Shown: positions 15,991 through 24,603, counted from the stretch's first letter. The stretch is DNA of 64,000 bases from Ferruginibacter sp. (GCA_017983695.1 JAGOAX010000002.1:248001-312000); one strand, 5' to 3'. A program made the numbers and translations. Notes: generated from the letters alone by a model not told the origin.

Positions 15991-16323
15991 ATGATAGAGC
16001 AGCAATTAATTACGTCATCAACCATGCTGGAAGGGTATCGCATCACTAAACATTTAGGTGTTGTTAGAGGTATTACCGTACGCAGCCGCAGCCTGTTTGG
16101 AAATATTGCAGGCATGTTTCAAACCTTATTTGGCGGAAAGATCTCTATTTATGTAGAACTCTGCGAAAAAACAAGGGAAGAAGCTTTTCAACTAATGATA
16201 CAACATGCCAACGAACGTGGTGCCAATGCCATCATCAACATGCGTTACGATGCCAATGAAGTAATGAATGGTGTTACAGAAGTATTGGCTTATGGTACGG
16301 CTGTGTGGGTGGAGAAGATTTAA
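15991..16323 (+). CDS. YbjQ/UPF0145 family protein
   Basis: A 110-residue protein matching the YbjQ (putative heavy-metal-binding) family. It has the typical start (TTSSTMLEGY-like: ITSSTMLEGYRITKHLGVV), the middle RSRSLFGN and the end GANAIINMRYD followed by AYGTAVWVE. Members form pentamers, and the metal-binding claim is old and weakly tested. The stop overlaps the end of nadE by 4 bp on the opposite strand. Confidence 0.88.
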   Translation: MIEQQLITSSTMLEGYRITKHLGVVRGITVRSRSLFGNIAGMFQTLFGGKISIYVELCEKTREEAFQLMIQHANERGANAIINMRYDANEVMNGVTEVLAYGTAVWVEKI

Positions 16324-18002
16324 GAAAGGTATTTCCCAACAATCGGCACTCTTCTGCCAACACCAAATGCTTTGGGTGAAATGCGTATAATTGGGCAAAA
16401 CTGGTTGCGTTTATATTCGTTGATGTTTACCATTTTCAAAACCCTGTCTACCAAAGCTGCGTCAAATCCCTGTGCTTTTATTTCTTTAGGCCCCTGCCTT
16501 CTTTCAATGTATTGAAATAAAATTTTATCAAGAATAGCATAGTCGGGTAATGAATCAGAATCCTTTTGCCCCGGCCTTAACTCTGCGCTTGGTGCTTTGG
16601 TAATAATATTATTGGGAATAACAACTCCGTTACGATTGATGTATTGTGCCAATGCATACACCTGTTGCTTATAGCAATCTCCCAATACGCCAAGACCACC
16701 GGCCATATCGCCATATAAAGTGCCGTAACCTGTTGCCAGCTCACTTTTATTAGAGGTATTTAATAAGATATAACCAAACTTGTTTGCAATAGCCATTAGT
16801 AAATTGCCTCTTGTACGGCTTTGAATATTTTCTTCTGCAATACTAAAGGGCAGGTCTTTAAAAATGGGGTTTAATTCGCTTAAAAAACTTTGATAAATAT
16901 TTTTTATAGCAATGATATCATAAGGGTTTTCCAAATTCAAACTCAGCTGTTCGGCATCATCAACAGAATGTGAGGTGGAAAATTCTGACGGCATTAAAAC
17001 AGCCCGTACATTTTCTTTTCCCAATGCGGTACAGGCCAAAGCCAGTGTTACTGCACTATCAATACCACCGCTGCTGCCTAAGATGGCTTTTGTAAAACCC
17101 ATCTTGGTAAAATAATCTTTAATACCCATTACAATGGCATCATGCACCTCTGCAATGTTTAAATTTTCTTCAAATGCAGTTGGGTTTAGTTCTTTATCGG
17201 GCACACGGCCTGAAGGTTCAATTACCGGGGCATCAATAGTGCCATCATCATTTAAAATAAAAGATTGCAATGCTGATTGAAAAGACGGTAACCTGCCGCA
17301 GAGATTGGCGTACTTATCAAATACCAGCGAAGTACCATCAAAAACCACTTCTGTCTGGCTGCCTACTGCATTGCAATAAAATAAGGGCAGTTTATATTTT
17401 GTAACATTGGCCTTAATAGTTGCTTTCCTGTCTTCGTCATGCGTATAATCAAATGGCGAGGCAGATAAATTCAGCATTACATCCGGCTGCTGTTTCATCA
17501 GTTCATCCATTGGGCAAATGCGGTACATAGGATTATCGCCAAGGTTCCAGATGTCTTCACAAATTGTTACTGCAAGTTTTTTTCCTTTAAACGGTATTAC
17601 CTGCCAGTCGTAAGCAGGTTCAAAATAACGGTACTCATCAAATACATCATAATTAGGCAGGCAGGTTTTATGAGCCACGGCCTTAATTTCTTTTTCAAAT
17701 AAAAAATAGGCTGCATTAAATAAATCTTTGCCTTCCCTAACCGGGTTACGATCCGGCGCACCAACTAATACGCCAATGGTATCTGCATGTTGTTTTATTT
17801 CATCAATGGCTTTGTAGCATTTATTAATAAAGTCTTCAAACTCTAAAAAATCTTTAGGGGCATAGCCACAAACACTCAGTTCGCTGAATACAATTATATC
17901 GCCGCCCTGCTTTTTTGCTTCATCAATAGCACAAATGATTTTTTGTGTATTGCTTTCAAAATTGCCGATGTGATAGTTTTGTTGTGCTAAAAATATTTTC
18001 AT
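16320..18002 (-). CDS. nadE: Glutamine-dependent NAD+ synthetase
   Basis: A 560-residue enzyme making NAD from deamido-NAD, ATP and glutamine. The N-terminal glutaminase is a nitrilase-type domain with catalytic Glu41 (FSELSVCGY), Lys112 (HKTCLP) and Cys148 (TICEDIW). The C-terminal synthetase has the ATP-binding SGGIDSA loop near residue 311. I chose ATG 18002 (MKIFLAQQNYHIG) over an upstream in-frame codon. The inverted-repeat element at 18008-18500 ends only 5 bp before this start codon, so the ribosome-binding region lies within the element. It is divergent from gldB, with which it is also neighbour in flavobacteria as I recall. Confidence 0.95.
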   Translation of the reverse strand: MKIFLAQQNYHIGNFESNTQKIICAIDEAKKQGGDIIVFSELSVCGYAPKDFLEFEDFINKCYKAIDEIKQHADTIGVLVGAPDRNPVREGKDLFNAAYFLFEKEIKAVAHKTCLPNYDVFDEYRYFEPAYDWQVIPFKGKKLAVTICEDIWNLGDNPMYRICPMDELMKQQPDVMLNLSASPFDYTHDEDRKATIKANVTKYKLPLFYCNAVGSQTEVVFDGTSLVFDKYANLCGRLPSFQSALQSFILNDDGTIDAPVIEPSGRVPDKELNPTAFEENLNIAEVHDAIVMGIKDYFTKMGFTKAILGSSGGIDSAVTLALACTALGKENVRAVLMPSEFSTSHSVDDAEQLSLNLENPYDIIAIKNIYQSFLSELNPIFKDLPFSIAEENIQSRTRGNLLMAIANKFGYILLNTSNKSELATGYGTLYGDMAGGLGVLGDCYKQQVYALAQYINRNGVVIPNNIITKAPSAELRPGQKDSDSLPDYAILDKILFQYIERRQGPKEIKAQGFDAALVDRVLKMVNINEYKRNQFCPIIRISPKAFGVGRRVPIVGKYLS

Positions 18003-18007
18003 AAACG

Positions 18008-18037
18008 TTGCCACTAATTACACGAATTTACACGAAT
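18008..18037. repeat. Left terminal inverted repeat of the GxxExxY unit
   Basis: Reads TTGCCACTAA, then the 10-mer TTACACGAAT twice in tandem. It is the exact reverse complement of 18471-18500. Its outer end is 5 bp from the nadE start codon. Confidence 0.9.
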
Positions 18038-18093
18038 AAATGCATTTTCATATTCTTAATTAAAATTTAGAAATTTGTAAAAAATAATATGTT

Positions 18094-18468
18094 ATGAGTG
18101 AATTAATATATAAAGAAGAGGCTTATGAAATTACTGGCATTTGTATGGAAGTACATAATGAATTGGGGCCAGGTTTATTGGAAATAATTTATAAAGATGC
18201 TATTGAATGGGAAACTGACAGTCGTTTTATTTCGTATGAAAGAGAAAAAGAATATCCTGTTTATTACAAACAGCATCTTTTACGAAGGAAATTTAATGCA
18301 GACTTTGTTTTATATGACAAAATTATTCTGGAGGTAAAAGCAAAGGAAAGCATTTCAAATGAAGATATTGCCCAAACAATTAATTATCTTAAATTATCCG
18401 GTTGTAAACTTGGTCTTTTAATAAATTTTGGCAGAAGTCGATTAGAAGTAAAAAGACTTGTGTATTAA
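18094..18468 (+). CDS. GxxExxY family protein, PD-(D/E)XK nuclease fold
   Basis: A 124-residue protein of the GxxExxY family (PDDEXK_3-type), named after the motif seen here as GPGLLEIIY (residues 25-33). The nuclease core appears intact: Asp70 in NADFVLY and Glu80-x-Lys82 in LEVKAK, with the trailing QTINYLK helix containing Gln94. This arrangement is expected of a metal-dependent nuclease, although no activity is established to my knowledge. The gene is alone inside perfect 30-bp inverted repeats and is flanked by divergent housekeeping genes (nadE, gldB). That setting suggests acquisition as a unit. Confidence 0.9.
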   Translation: MSELIYKEEAYEITGICMEVHNELGPGLLEIIYKDAIEWETDSRFISYEREKEYPVYYKQHLLRRKFNADFVLYDKIILEVKAKESISNEDIAQTINYLKLSGCKLGLLINFGRSRLEVKRLVY

Positions 18469-18470
18469 AC

Positions 18471-18500
18471 ATTCGTGTAAATTCGTGTAATTAGTGGCAA
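18471..18500. repeat. Right terminal inverted repeat of the GxxExxY unit
   Basis: Two tandem ATTCGTGTAA 10-mers followed by TTAGTGGCAA. It is identical to the reverse complement of the left repeat. It ends 11 bp before the gldB start codon. Confidence 0.9.
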
Positions 18501-18511
18501 AAAATAAAAGT

Positions 18512-19537
18512 ATGAAATATTTTTTTTTAATTCTTGTTTTGATAGTTTTAAATTCCTGCAACAACGGCGAAAAGACTCCGGATGTATCAAATATCAAGGT
18601 TGATATTACCACCGAAAGATTTGAAAAAGATTTTTTTAAACTGGATACTGCTAATCCTATTGATGCCTTACGGAAGTTACAGGAAAAGTATCCTGATTTT
18701 AGCAGTTATTATTATGAAAGGGTTTTAGGTATTGATGGAAGTGGTAATGCCGGTAATGCAATCAGCCCATTTTTATTCAGCTACCGCTCAATTTATGACA
18801 GTGCCCAGTTTATCTTTTCAGACTTTTCCAAATATGAAAAAGAAATAAAAAAAGGGTTGCAATTTGTCAAATACTATTTTCCTTCTTACAAACTGCCTTC
18901 TAAAATCATCACGTTCATTGGACCACTCGATGCTTCTTATAAAACCTCTTTTGGTTTACAGGGAGATATTATAACCAATGATGCCATTGGTATCGGCCTG
19001 CAGCTACACCTGGGAAAAGATTTTTCTTTTTATAAATCCGAGCAGGGTATACAAATGTATCCCGAATATATTTCCAATCGTTTTGAACCTGGCACTATTG
19101 CAGTAAATGCACTGCGGAATATTACAGACGACCTGTATTCCGAAAAAACGGATGATAAACCCCTGGTGCAGCAAATGGTGGAAAAGGGAAAACGTTTATA
19201 CCTGCTACAGAAATTTTTACCCTATGCCGAAGAATATAAACTGATTGGTTATACTACGGAACAATTCAAACAAGCCATTGCGCATGAGAAAGAAATATGG
19301 AACATGTTTGTGCAAAATGGATCTCTGCAGTCGATAGATGAGAACATTATAAAAAACTATATCGGCGAATCGCCAAAAACACAGGAACTTGGTGATGCAT
19401 CACCGGGCAATATTGGCTCCTTTGCCGGCTGGCAAATTGTAAAAAAGTACATGCAAAAAAATCCGGAAATCACTTTACAAAAATTAATGGCGACAGATGC
19501 CGATACCATTTTTCAGGAAGCTAAGTATAAACCATAA
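18512..19537 (+). CDS. gldB: Gliding motility lipoprotein GldB
   Basis: A 341-residue lipoprotein (MKYFFLILVLIVLNSC, lipid-bearing Cys16). It matches GldB in length and in landmarks: DITTERFEKDFFKLD near the start, a central IITFIGPLDA region, and the C-terminal SPGNIGSFAGWQIVKKYM. GldB is required for gliding in Flavobacterium and its biochemical role is unknown. A longer frame begins at a GTG at 18494 inside the right inverted repeat, but the ATG at 18512 gives the correct signal peptide. Position next to nadE matches what I recall from flavobacteria and supports the call. Confidence 0.85.
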   Translation: MKYFFLILVLIVLNSCNNGEKTPDVSNIKVDITTERFEKDFFKLDTANPIDALRKLQEKYPDFSSYYYERVLGIDGSGNAGNAISPFLFSYRSIYDSAQFIFSDFSKYEKEIKKGLQFVKYYFPSYKLPSKIITFIGPLDASYKTSFGLQGDIITNDAIGIGLQLHLGKDFSFYKSEQGIQMYPEYISNRFEPGTIAVNALRNITDDLYSEKTDDKPLVQQMVEKGKRLYLLQKFLPYAEEYKLIGYTTEQFKQAIAHEKEIWNMFVQNGSLQSIDENIIKNYIGESPKTQELGDASPGNIGSFAGWQIVKKYMQKNPEITLQKLMATDADTIFQEAKYKP

Positions 19538-19552
19538 AACAATCTTCTGCTT

Positions 19553-19575
19553 TTCCCCTTTAGAGGATTGGGGCA
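19553..19575 (+). repeat. CCCCT/AGGGG-type element after the desaturase stop
   Basis: CCCCT-TT-AGAGG at 19555-19566 (one arm mismatch) is followed by ATTGGGGC. It abuts the stop codon of the minus-strand desaturase gene and lies between convergent genes. Confidence 0.65.
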
Positions 19576-20676
19576 TTAAGCCGCAATCTGCTGCTGCATT
19601 TCCGCAGGTTTTTTACCTAAATATTTCATAACCCTGAAATGAGAAGCTACTGCCTGTAACATGGTATGATATTGATTATACGGCAAATTATATTCAGCAC
19701 ATTTTTGCTGTACAATTTTACTGATAGCAGGATAATGTACATGGCTTACTTTAGGGAAAAGGTGGTGCTCAATTTGAAAATTAAGGCCGCCTACAAACCA
19801 TGATATTACTTTACTGCCCATTGCAAAATTAGAAGTTGTTTTTAATTCATGTACAGCCCATGCAGTTTCCACATGCTTGGTTTCATCAAGGTCAACATGT
19901 TCAAACTCGGTATTCTCAACCACGTGTGCCAACTGAAATACGATTGACAGGGTTAAGCCCATTGCAGCATGCAGCAATAAAAAACCACCCAACCATGGGA
20001 GGAACCCCCACTTAACAATTGGTAACACAATATAAAAAGTCAGATACCCTGCTTTTGTCAACCAAAAAATAGTTTTGTTTTTAGCTGACATTTTCCAGGC
20101 ATCGGTAGTATATATTTTACCGGTAAAATATTTGGTAAAATCCATAAAGAATATCCAGAAGATAGATGACAAAGCATATACCGGTAATAAATACAGATGT
20201 TGAATTTTATGTGCAGGTACCCAACGCTGGCTTTCGCATTGGCGTATGATAGGGCTTTTAGCAATATCGTCATCCAGCCCATCAACATTAGTATAGGTAT
20301 GATGCAGGATATTATGTTTTTGTTTCCAGAAAAAAGAGCTTGCACCCAGGGCATTGGCAGTAAGCCCCATCATATCATTTAACCATGGTTTTGTTGAATA
20401 GCTGCCGTGGTTGGCATCATGCATAACAGAAAAACCAATACAGGCAAACACATAACCAAGGCCTGCGCAAATTAATAAAGCAGGTATAGCAGTTAAATTC
20501 GTCAGCATTAAAAAACAGTATCCTGTAATTGCTGCACCAATTAAAATAATTGTTTTGCTGTACAGCCTCCAGTCTCCGGTTTTTTTAATTTTATTTTTTT
20601 CGAAATATTCATCAACAGCGATTTTAAGGCTTTGATAAAATTCGTTGTTACGGTTGGAAAAAGTAATTTTTGGCAT
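19576..20676 (-). CDS. Membrane fatty acid desaturase
   Basis: A 366-residue integral membrane di-iron desaturase. The three histidine boxes are HDANHGS, HNILHHTYTN and QIEHHLFP. Between them are hydrophobic spans at about 40-90 and 180-235. The QxxHH third box is typical of acyl-lipid or acyl-CoA desaturases of the front-end type, but no cytochrome b5 domain is present. It introduces a double bond into membrane fatty acids, and the position cannot be told. Start ATG 20676. Confidence 0.9.
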   Translation of the reverse strand: MPKITFSNRNNEFYQSLKIAVDEYFEKNKIKKTGDWRLYSKTIILIGAAITGYCFLMLTNLTAIPALLICAGLGYVFACIGFSVMHDANHGSYSTKPWLNDMMGLTANALGASSFFWKQKHNILHHTYTNVDGLDDDIAKSPIIRQCESQRWVPAHKIQHLYLLPVYALSSIFWIFFMDFTKYFTGKIYTTDAWKMSAKNKTIFWLTKAGYLTFYIVLPIVKWGFLPWLGGFLLLHAAMGLTLSIVFQLAHVVENTEFEHVDLDETKHVETAWAVHELKTTSNFAMGSKVISWFVGGLNFQIEHHLFPKVSHVHYPAISKIVQQKCAEYNLPYNQYHTMLQAVASHFRVMKYLGKKPAEMQQQIAA

Positions 20677-20808
20677 AGCAACTTATTGGGGCGATAAAAA
20701 ATACCGCACTGGTTTTTTATTTCAACAAACTTTATATTGACAGAAATGGTTTTATTAGTACTGCGGTTAAAGGTACGCTTAAAACGGATATAAAGCACCG
20801 GCTATCTG

Positions 20809-21195
20809 TTAATTCAGCTTAAAGGGGGTGCTCATTTGAAAGGAAGGAATTGAAGCCGTAAATGTTCTTTTATTAGTCATATTTTCCATAAGATAAGTCC
20901 CGTACATTTTGCCAATTTCTGTACGCAGGTTACAACCGCTGATGTACTGATATTGTTCACCGGGATTAATCTGTGGTTGTACCCCCACCACACCTTCTCC
21001 CTCTACTTCTCTTGTACTGCCGTTACTATCATAGATATGCCAGTGGCGGCTTAACAGTTTTACAGGAAAACTATTGTGATTTTCTATGGTGATCTTATAC
21101 GCAAACATAAACTCACTGTTAACCGGGTTGCTATAATCCGGCTGGTAGTATGTTTCCACACTTATCTTTATCCCTTCAGATATTTTAGAAACCAT
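20809..21195 (-). CDS. apaG: ApaG family protein
   Basis: A 128-residue single-domain protein with the immunoglobulin-like ApaG fold. Landmarks are YKITIENHN, SRHWHIYDSNG, EGEGVVGVQPQINPGEQYQY and GTYLMEN near the C-terminus. ApaG was linked to Co/Mg resistance and Ap4A levels in enterobacteria, and its molecular function is unresolved. It is divergent from yjdI, with 82 bp between the two start codons. Confidence 0.93.
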   Translation of the reverse strand: MVSKISEGIKISVETYYQPDYSNPVNSEFMFAYKITIENHNSFPVKLLSRHWHIYDSNGSTREVEGEGVVGVQPQINPGEQYQYISGCNLRTEIGKMYGTYLMENMTNKRTFTASIPSFQMSTPFKLN

Positions 21196-21247
21196 TTTGT
21201 GAATTTGCAGTAAAAATAATGATAAAAATTAGGCTTTTATTGTAAAT

Positions 21248-21255
21248 TAGTTTTG
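21248..21255 (+). promoter_or_regulatory. Putative -7 promoter element of yjdI
   Basis: TAGTTTTG fits TAnnTTTG and lies 22 bp before the yjdI ATG. No good upstream TTTG element is seen. Confidence 0.3.
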
Positions 21256-21277
21256 TCTTCAACATAAAACTTAACAG

Positions 21278-21499
21278 ATGCCCATAAAAACACATAAGTA
21301 TACCAACGGGGAAATTACTGTAATCTGGAAACCCGAAACCTGTATTCACTCGGGTATTTGCTTTAAAGGGCTTGCCCCGGTATTTGACCCCAGGCGCAAA
21401 CCCTGGATTGAAATGGACAAGGCCACTACTGAACAAATAATTGAACAGGTTAAAAAATGCCCGAGTGGGGCATTGAGTATTGCAGAGAAAGAGGAATAA
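21278..21499 (+). CDS. yjdI: YjdI-type [4Fe-4S] mono-cluster protein
   Basis: A 73-residue ferredoxin-like protein. The cluster ligands are expected in CIHSGIC (Cys22, Cys28) and KKCPSGAL near residue 61. WKPETCIHSGICFKGLAPVF is typical of the YjdI/Fer4_19 family. Members are small electron carriers or Fe-S-binding modules of unknown partner. It stands 72 bp before the thioredoxin-like gene on the same strand. Confidence 0.88.
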   Translation: MPIKTHKYTNGEITVIWKPETCIHSGICFKGLAPVFDPRRKPWIEMDKATTEQIIEQVKKCPSGALSIAEKEE

Positions 21500-21571
21500 A
21501 CATATTCGTCCTTTATAAAATAACTTATCTTCATTCTGTATATTGATATTGCAGACACAAATTTTTGCCTT

Positions 21572-22924
21572 ATGAAGAAATTACTATGGTTTTTAATTCT
21601 TTCACTGGTCTGCAAAAATGCCATTTCCCAGGTTCAATTTCAAAACCTTACTTACAGCGAAGCACTTAAAAAAGCTGCCATAAATAACCGTATGGTTTTT
21701 TTACAGTTTGAAAGCGAAAAATGCATACAATGTAATGTAGTTGCCAATAAAGCTTTTGAAAACGAAGAATTAGCTGCACAGCTTAATGAAACCTTTGTAT
21801 CCATTGCTATAAATGCCACTCACCCCGACAGAGAAACTGTTAGTAATTTCTTAAATGCAAAACAAAGTTTCGGATCATTTTTTTTTGACCATAATGGTGT
21901 TTTGCTGCATAGTTATAAAATGAGTACAACACAGGCTTCAAAGTATAAAGAACAAATTGGTATCGCACTTTTTAAATCCAGTGAGGGCATTAGAATAAGT
22001 GAACTGGAAAAAGAATATAGAGAAGGAGATAAAAGTATTGATATGTTGCAGGCAATATTACTTAAAAGAAAAAGCCTTAGCCTTGAAACCGATTCTTTAT
22101 TAGAAGTATATGTTTCAAATCTTCCATCCGATTCTTTAAAATCTGTCACCACACTTAGTTTTATTGCTAAAATGGCTCCGCTAATTGGCAGCAATGCCGA
22201 CAACCAGTTACGCAAAGATTACTCACTCTTTAATAAAGCATGGTATGCACTTCCGCTTGCTGAACGTGTTTTCATCAACAACAGAATAATTGCTAAATCA
22301 ATAAATAAAGCTGTCAGTGAAAAAAACAAGGCGTTTGCATACCGGGTCGCCTACTTTAGTAAATCAACCTATAATAACAATGTACAGGCCGGTGAAAAAG
22401 CATTTGACAAAAATATATTGGACTTTTTATATGAAACAAAAGATACTTTCAATTATTTGGTAAGTGCAGTAAATTATTACGACAAATATTACATGACAGT
22501 ATCTGTCGATACTATAACAAAGCAAGATTCTCTACGCAGAAATAAAATGTTTGCAACCGCTAAAGGTGATACTGTATCGAGAACGGACAGCACATTGAGA
22601 ATCAGAAAGAGTATTACATTTTCGCCCCAAACACAAATAATTACCCAGGCACTTAATACCGGCGCATGGAATTTTTATAAAATGAGTAGCGACACTATGT
22701 ATCTGAGCAAAGCTTTGCAATGGGTAAAACGTGGCTTAGAATTTTATGAACCAGCTGAAGCAATGGATACATATGCAAGACTGCTTTACAAAACAGGCAA
22801 AAAAGAAGAAGCAGTTTTTTGGGAACTAAAAACAATTGCACTTAAACAAAAAATGGGGTACCCAACTGTTGAGTTTGAGGCTGTGCTAAATAAAATGAAA
22901 GTCGGTGAAGTAAAAATTGATTAA
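21572..22924 (+). CDS. Periplasmic thioredoxin-fold protein with C-terminal helical region
   Basis: A 450-residue protein with a signal peptide (about 1-20). The N-terminal 130 residues resemble a thioredoxin-like domain, with a redox-type CIQC motif near residue 52 and SFGSFFFDHNG in the place of the cis-proline strand. The remaining 300 residues are helical and may contain TPR-like repeats near the end (QWVKRGLEFYEPAEAMDTYARLLYKTG is one such region, shown here only by position about 385-415). It probably acts as an envelope disulfide or stress protein. The stop is directly adjacent to the convergent SUI1 stop. Confidence 0.7.
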   Translation: MKKLLWFLILSLVCKNAISQVQFQNLTYSEALKKAAINNRMVFLQFESEKCIQCNVVANKAFENEELAAQLNETFVSIAINATHPDRETVSNFLNAKQSFGSFFFDHNGVLLHSYKMSTTQASKYKEQIGIALFKSSEGIRISELEKEYREGDKSIDMLQAILLKRKSLSLETDSLLEVYVSNLPSDSLKSVTTLSFIAKMAPLIGSNADNQLRKDYSLFNKAWYALPLAERVFINNRIIAKSINKAVSEKNKAFAYRVAYFSKSTYNNNVQAGEKAFDKNILDFLYETKDTFNYLVSAVNYYDKYYMTVSVDTITKQDSLRRNKMFATAKGDTVSRTDSTLRIRKSITFSPQTQIITQALNTGAWNFYKMSSDTMYLSKALQWVKRGLEFYEPAEAMDTYARLLYKTGKKEEAVFWELKTIALKQKMGYPTVEFEAVLNKMKVGEVKID

Positions 22925-23275
22925 TTAAATTTTCTTAGCAGCAGTATACCCATTTTTCTGCAGCCACTGCAGCACTTTATCCCTGTTATCGCCCTGCACA
23001 ATTATTTCACCATCTTTTACCGAGCCGCCTGTACCGCAAAAAGTTTTTATTTTTTTGCCAAGCTCTTCCATGTTTGCTGTTGTACCAGCAAAACCTGTAA
23101 TTAAAGTAACCATTTTGCCGGCACGCTGCTTTTTATCTAACAGTATCCGCAGCAGCTGCTGCTGGGGCGGTAAGGTCTCCTGCTCTTCGTTAGGGGTGTC
23201 ATCTATTCTAAAATCAGGATCAGTTGAGTAAACCAATCCGCCCAATGAACTGAAACTGTTTTTCTTCTTGCTCAT
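22925..23275 (-). CDS. SUI1/YciH family translation factor homologue
   Basis: A 116-residue protein whose C-terminal 75 residues form an eIF1/SUI1 domain: KKQRAGKMVTLITGF, then ELGKKIKTFCGTGGSVKDG and IIVQGDNRDKVLQWL. Bacterial YciH proteins resemble eukaryotic eIF1 and can affect start-site discrimination, though they are not essential in E. coli. The N-terminal 40 residues are poorly conserved and acidic. It lies 17 bp downstream of nadC, so the two may share a transcript. Confidence 0.92.
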   Translation of the reverse strand: MSKKKNSFSSLGGLVYSTDPDFRIDDTPNEEQETLPPQQQLLRILLDKKQRAGKMVTLITGFAGTTANMEELGKKIKTFCGTGGSVKDGEIIVQGDNRDKVLQWLQKNGYTAAKKI

Positions 23276-23292
23276 ATTTGTAAATAAAAAAA

Positions 23293-24144
23293 TTAAATGA
23301 TCTTAGCCTTTAAGCTTAAATCTAAACTTTTTGCCTGGTGAATTACAGCGCCGCTGCTGATATAGTCAACACCGGTGGCAGCATAACTTTCAATATTCTC
23401 TAAATTAATACCGCCGCTGGCTTCGGTTTCATACTTACCATTAATCAAATGCAATGCTTCGGTAATTTTTTCGGGTGTAAAATTGTCCAGCATTATCCGG
23501 TTTATTTTTCCGGTAGCCAATACTTTTTTTACATCATCAATACTCCTGGTTTCCACTTCTATTTTTAACCCCGGCTTTTTTACCTGCACATAATCGTATG
23601 CCTTATCAATTGCTTTTTCAATACCACCGCAGTAATCAATATGGTTATCCTTCAGCATAATCATATCATACAAACCAAAGCGGTGGTTTACGCCGCCGCC
23701 AATTTTTACCGCTTCTTTTTCCAACAAACGAAAGTTGGGTGTGGTTTTACGGGTATCTAATAATTGGGTTTTATAGCCTTTTAATTTATCAACATATTGC
23801 CGGGTTAAAGTAGCAATGCCACTCATGCGCTGCATACTGTTTAGCACTAAGCGTTCGCACTGCAAAATCGTATGCACATTTGCTTCCACATCAAATGCCA
23901 GTTCTCCATACACCATTACATCCCCATCTTTTTTATAGGCGTTAAAAATAATATCAGGCTGCATGTAACGGAAAATCTTTTCGGCTACATCCATTCCAGC
24001 CAGTACCCCATCCTGTTTAATTTTTAAAACGGCTTTACCTTTTGCCGCTGCATCAATACAGCAAAGTGTTGAGTGGTCTCCATCGCCTATATCTTCCTGC
24101 AGGGCATTTTTTATCAGCAGTTCCAGTTGTTCGTCGTTATTCAT
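23293..24144 (-). CDS. nadC: Nicotinate-nucleotide pyrophosphorylase (carboxylating)
   Basis: A 283-residue quinolinate phosphoribosyltransferase, which converts quinolinate and PRPP to nicotinate mononucleotide in NAD synthesis. Recognisable motifs are the phosphate-binding LDTRKTTPNFR, the GGGVNHRFGLYDMIMLKDNH segment, and the barrel end EASGGINLENI. I chose ATG 24144 (MNNDEQLELL) because the longer frame to 24168 adds residues atypical for the family. nadE, which acts later in the same pathway, is elsewhere in the window. DUF4783 lies just upstream. Confidence 0.94.
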   Translation of the reverse strand: MNNDEQLELLIKNALQEDIGDGDHSTLCCIDAAAKGKAVLKIKQDGVLAGMDVAEKIFRYMQPDIIFNAYKKDGDVMVYGELAFDVEANVHTILQCERLVLNSMQRMSGIATLTRQYVDKLKGYKTQLLDTRKTTPNFRLLEKEAVKIGGGVNHRFGLYDMIMLKDNHIDYCGGIEKAIDKAYDYVQVKKPGLKIEVETRSIDDVKKVLATGKINRIMLDNFTPEKITEALHLINGKYETEASGGINLENIESYAATGVDYISSGAVIHQAKSLDLSLKAKII

Positions 24145-24174
24145 AACAACAAAGCTAAGAAAGAACATAAAAAG

Positions 24175-24199
24175 AAACCCCCGAAATAATCGGGGGTTT
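24175..24199 (-). terminator. Terminator after the DUF4783 gene
   Basis: A perfect 10-bp stem (AAACCCCCGA with TCGGGGGTTT) with a 5-base loop. On the minus strand it is followed by a T-rich run. It separates the DUF4783 gene from nadC. Confidence 0.8.
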
Positions 24200-24222
24200 A
24201 ATATATCATTGGGGATTGGAAA

Positions 24223-24603
24223 TTAACGGTTCTCGAATCTTATTTCCTGCAGCAACTGCTTATCATTTTTTTGCTTCATAAAAACGGTGGTTCTAAAGGA
24301 ACCATTTTTTGTAACCAAAGTGCCAATACAGTATTGAGACCCTGCATTTTCTCCTTTATGAATCACCTCAAAAGTTTTTACCCCGTTGGTGGTAAAAAAA
24401 TCTTTCAATACTATTTCAGCCTGGTTTTTACTGTAATTATTACTTTTATCGGGCATAGTTATCTCTACAGTATTGTCAAAAAAACGGGCTATCTGGGCGG
24501 CATCGCCATTCTTCATAGCCGTTACCACCTCATCTATGCTTATTAAAAAGGTAAAAGATGATAACAAAACTGTAGTTGTAATAAGGGTAAAAAATCGCTT
24601 CAT
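24223..24603 (-). CDS. Secreted DUF4783 domain protein
   Basis: A 126-residue protein with a signal peptide (about 1-20), then an NTF2-like alpha/beta fold typical of DUF4783: IDEVVTAMKNGDAAQIARFF near the start and KQLLQEIRFE near the end. The function is unknown. From memory, the gene next to nadC is a common arrangement in Bacteroidota. A strong terminator lies directly downstream, so it is probably its own transcription unit. Confidence 0.85.
   Translation of the reverse strand: MKRFFTLITTTVLLSSFTFLISIDEVVTAMKNGDAAQIARFFDNTVEITMPDKSNNYSKNQAEIVLKDFFTTNGVKTFEVIHKGENAGSQYCIGTLVTKNGSFRTTVFMKQKNDKQLLQEIRFENR

Larger units (their letters stand above)
18008..18500. mobile_element. Putative mini-element: perfect 30-bp inverted repeats around a GxxExxY gene
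   Basis: The left repeat (18008-18037) and right repeat (18471-18500) are exact reverse complements over 30 bases, and identity stops on both sides. The 493-bp unit contains one gene, the GxxExxY protein at 18094-18468, with only 2 bp between its stop and the right repeat. No target-site duplication is visible. No transposase is encoded. Whether it moves, or is a fixed regulatory unit, is unknown. The repeats and gene are seen directly; mobility is inference. Confidence 0.6.

Noticed and set aside
18471..18511. gldB starting at the GTG inside the right inverted repeat
   Set aside because: It would place six residues before a well-formed lipoprotein signal. The ATG at 18512 fits better.
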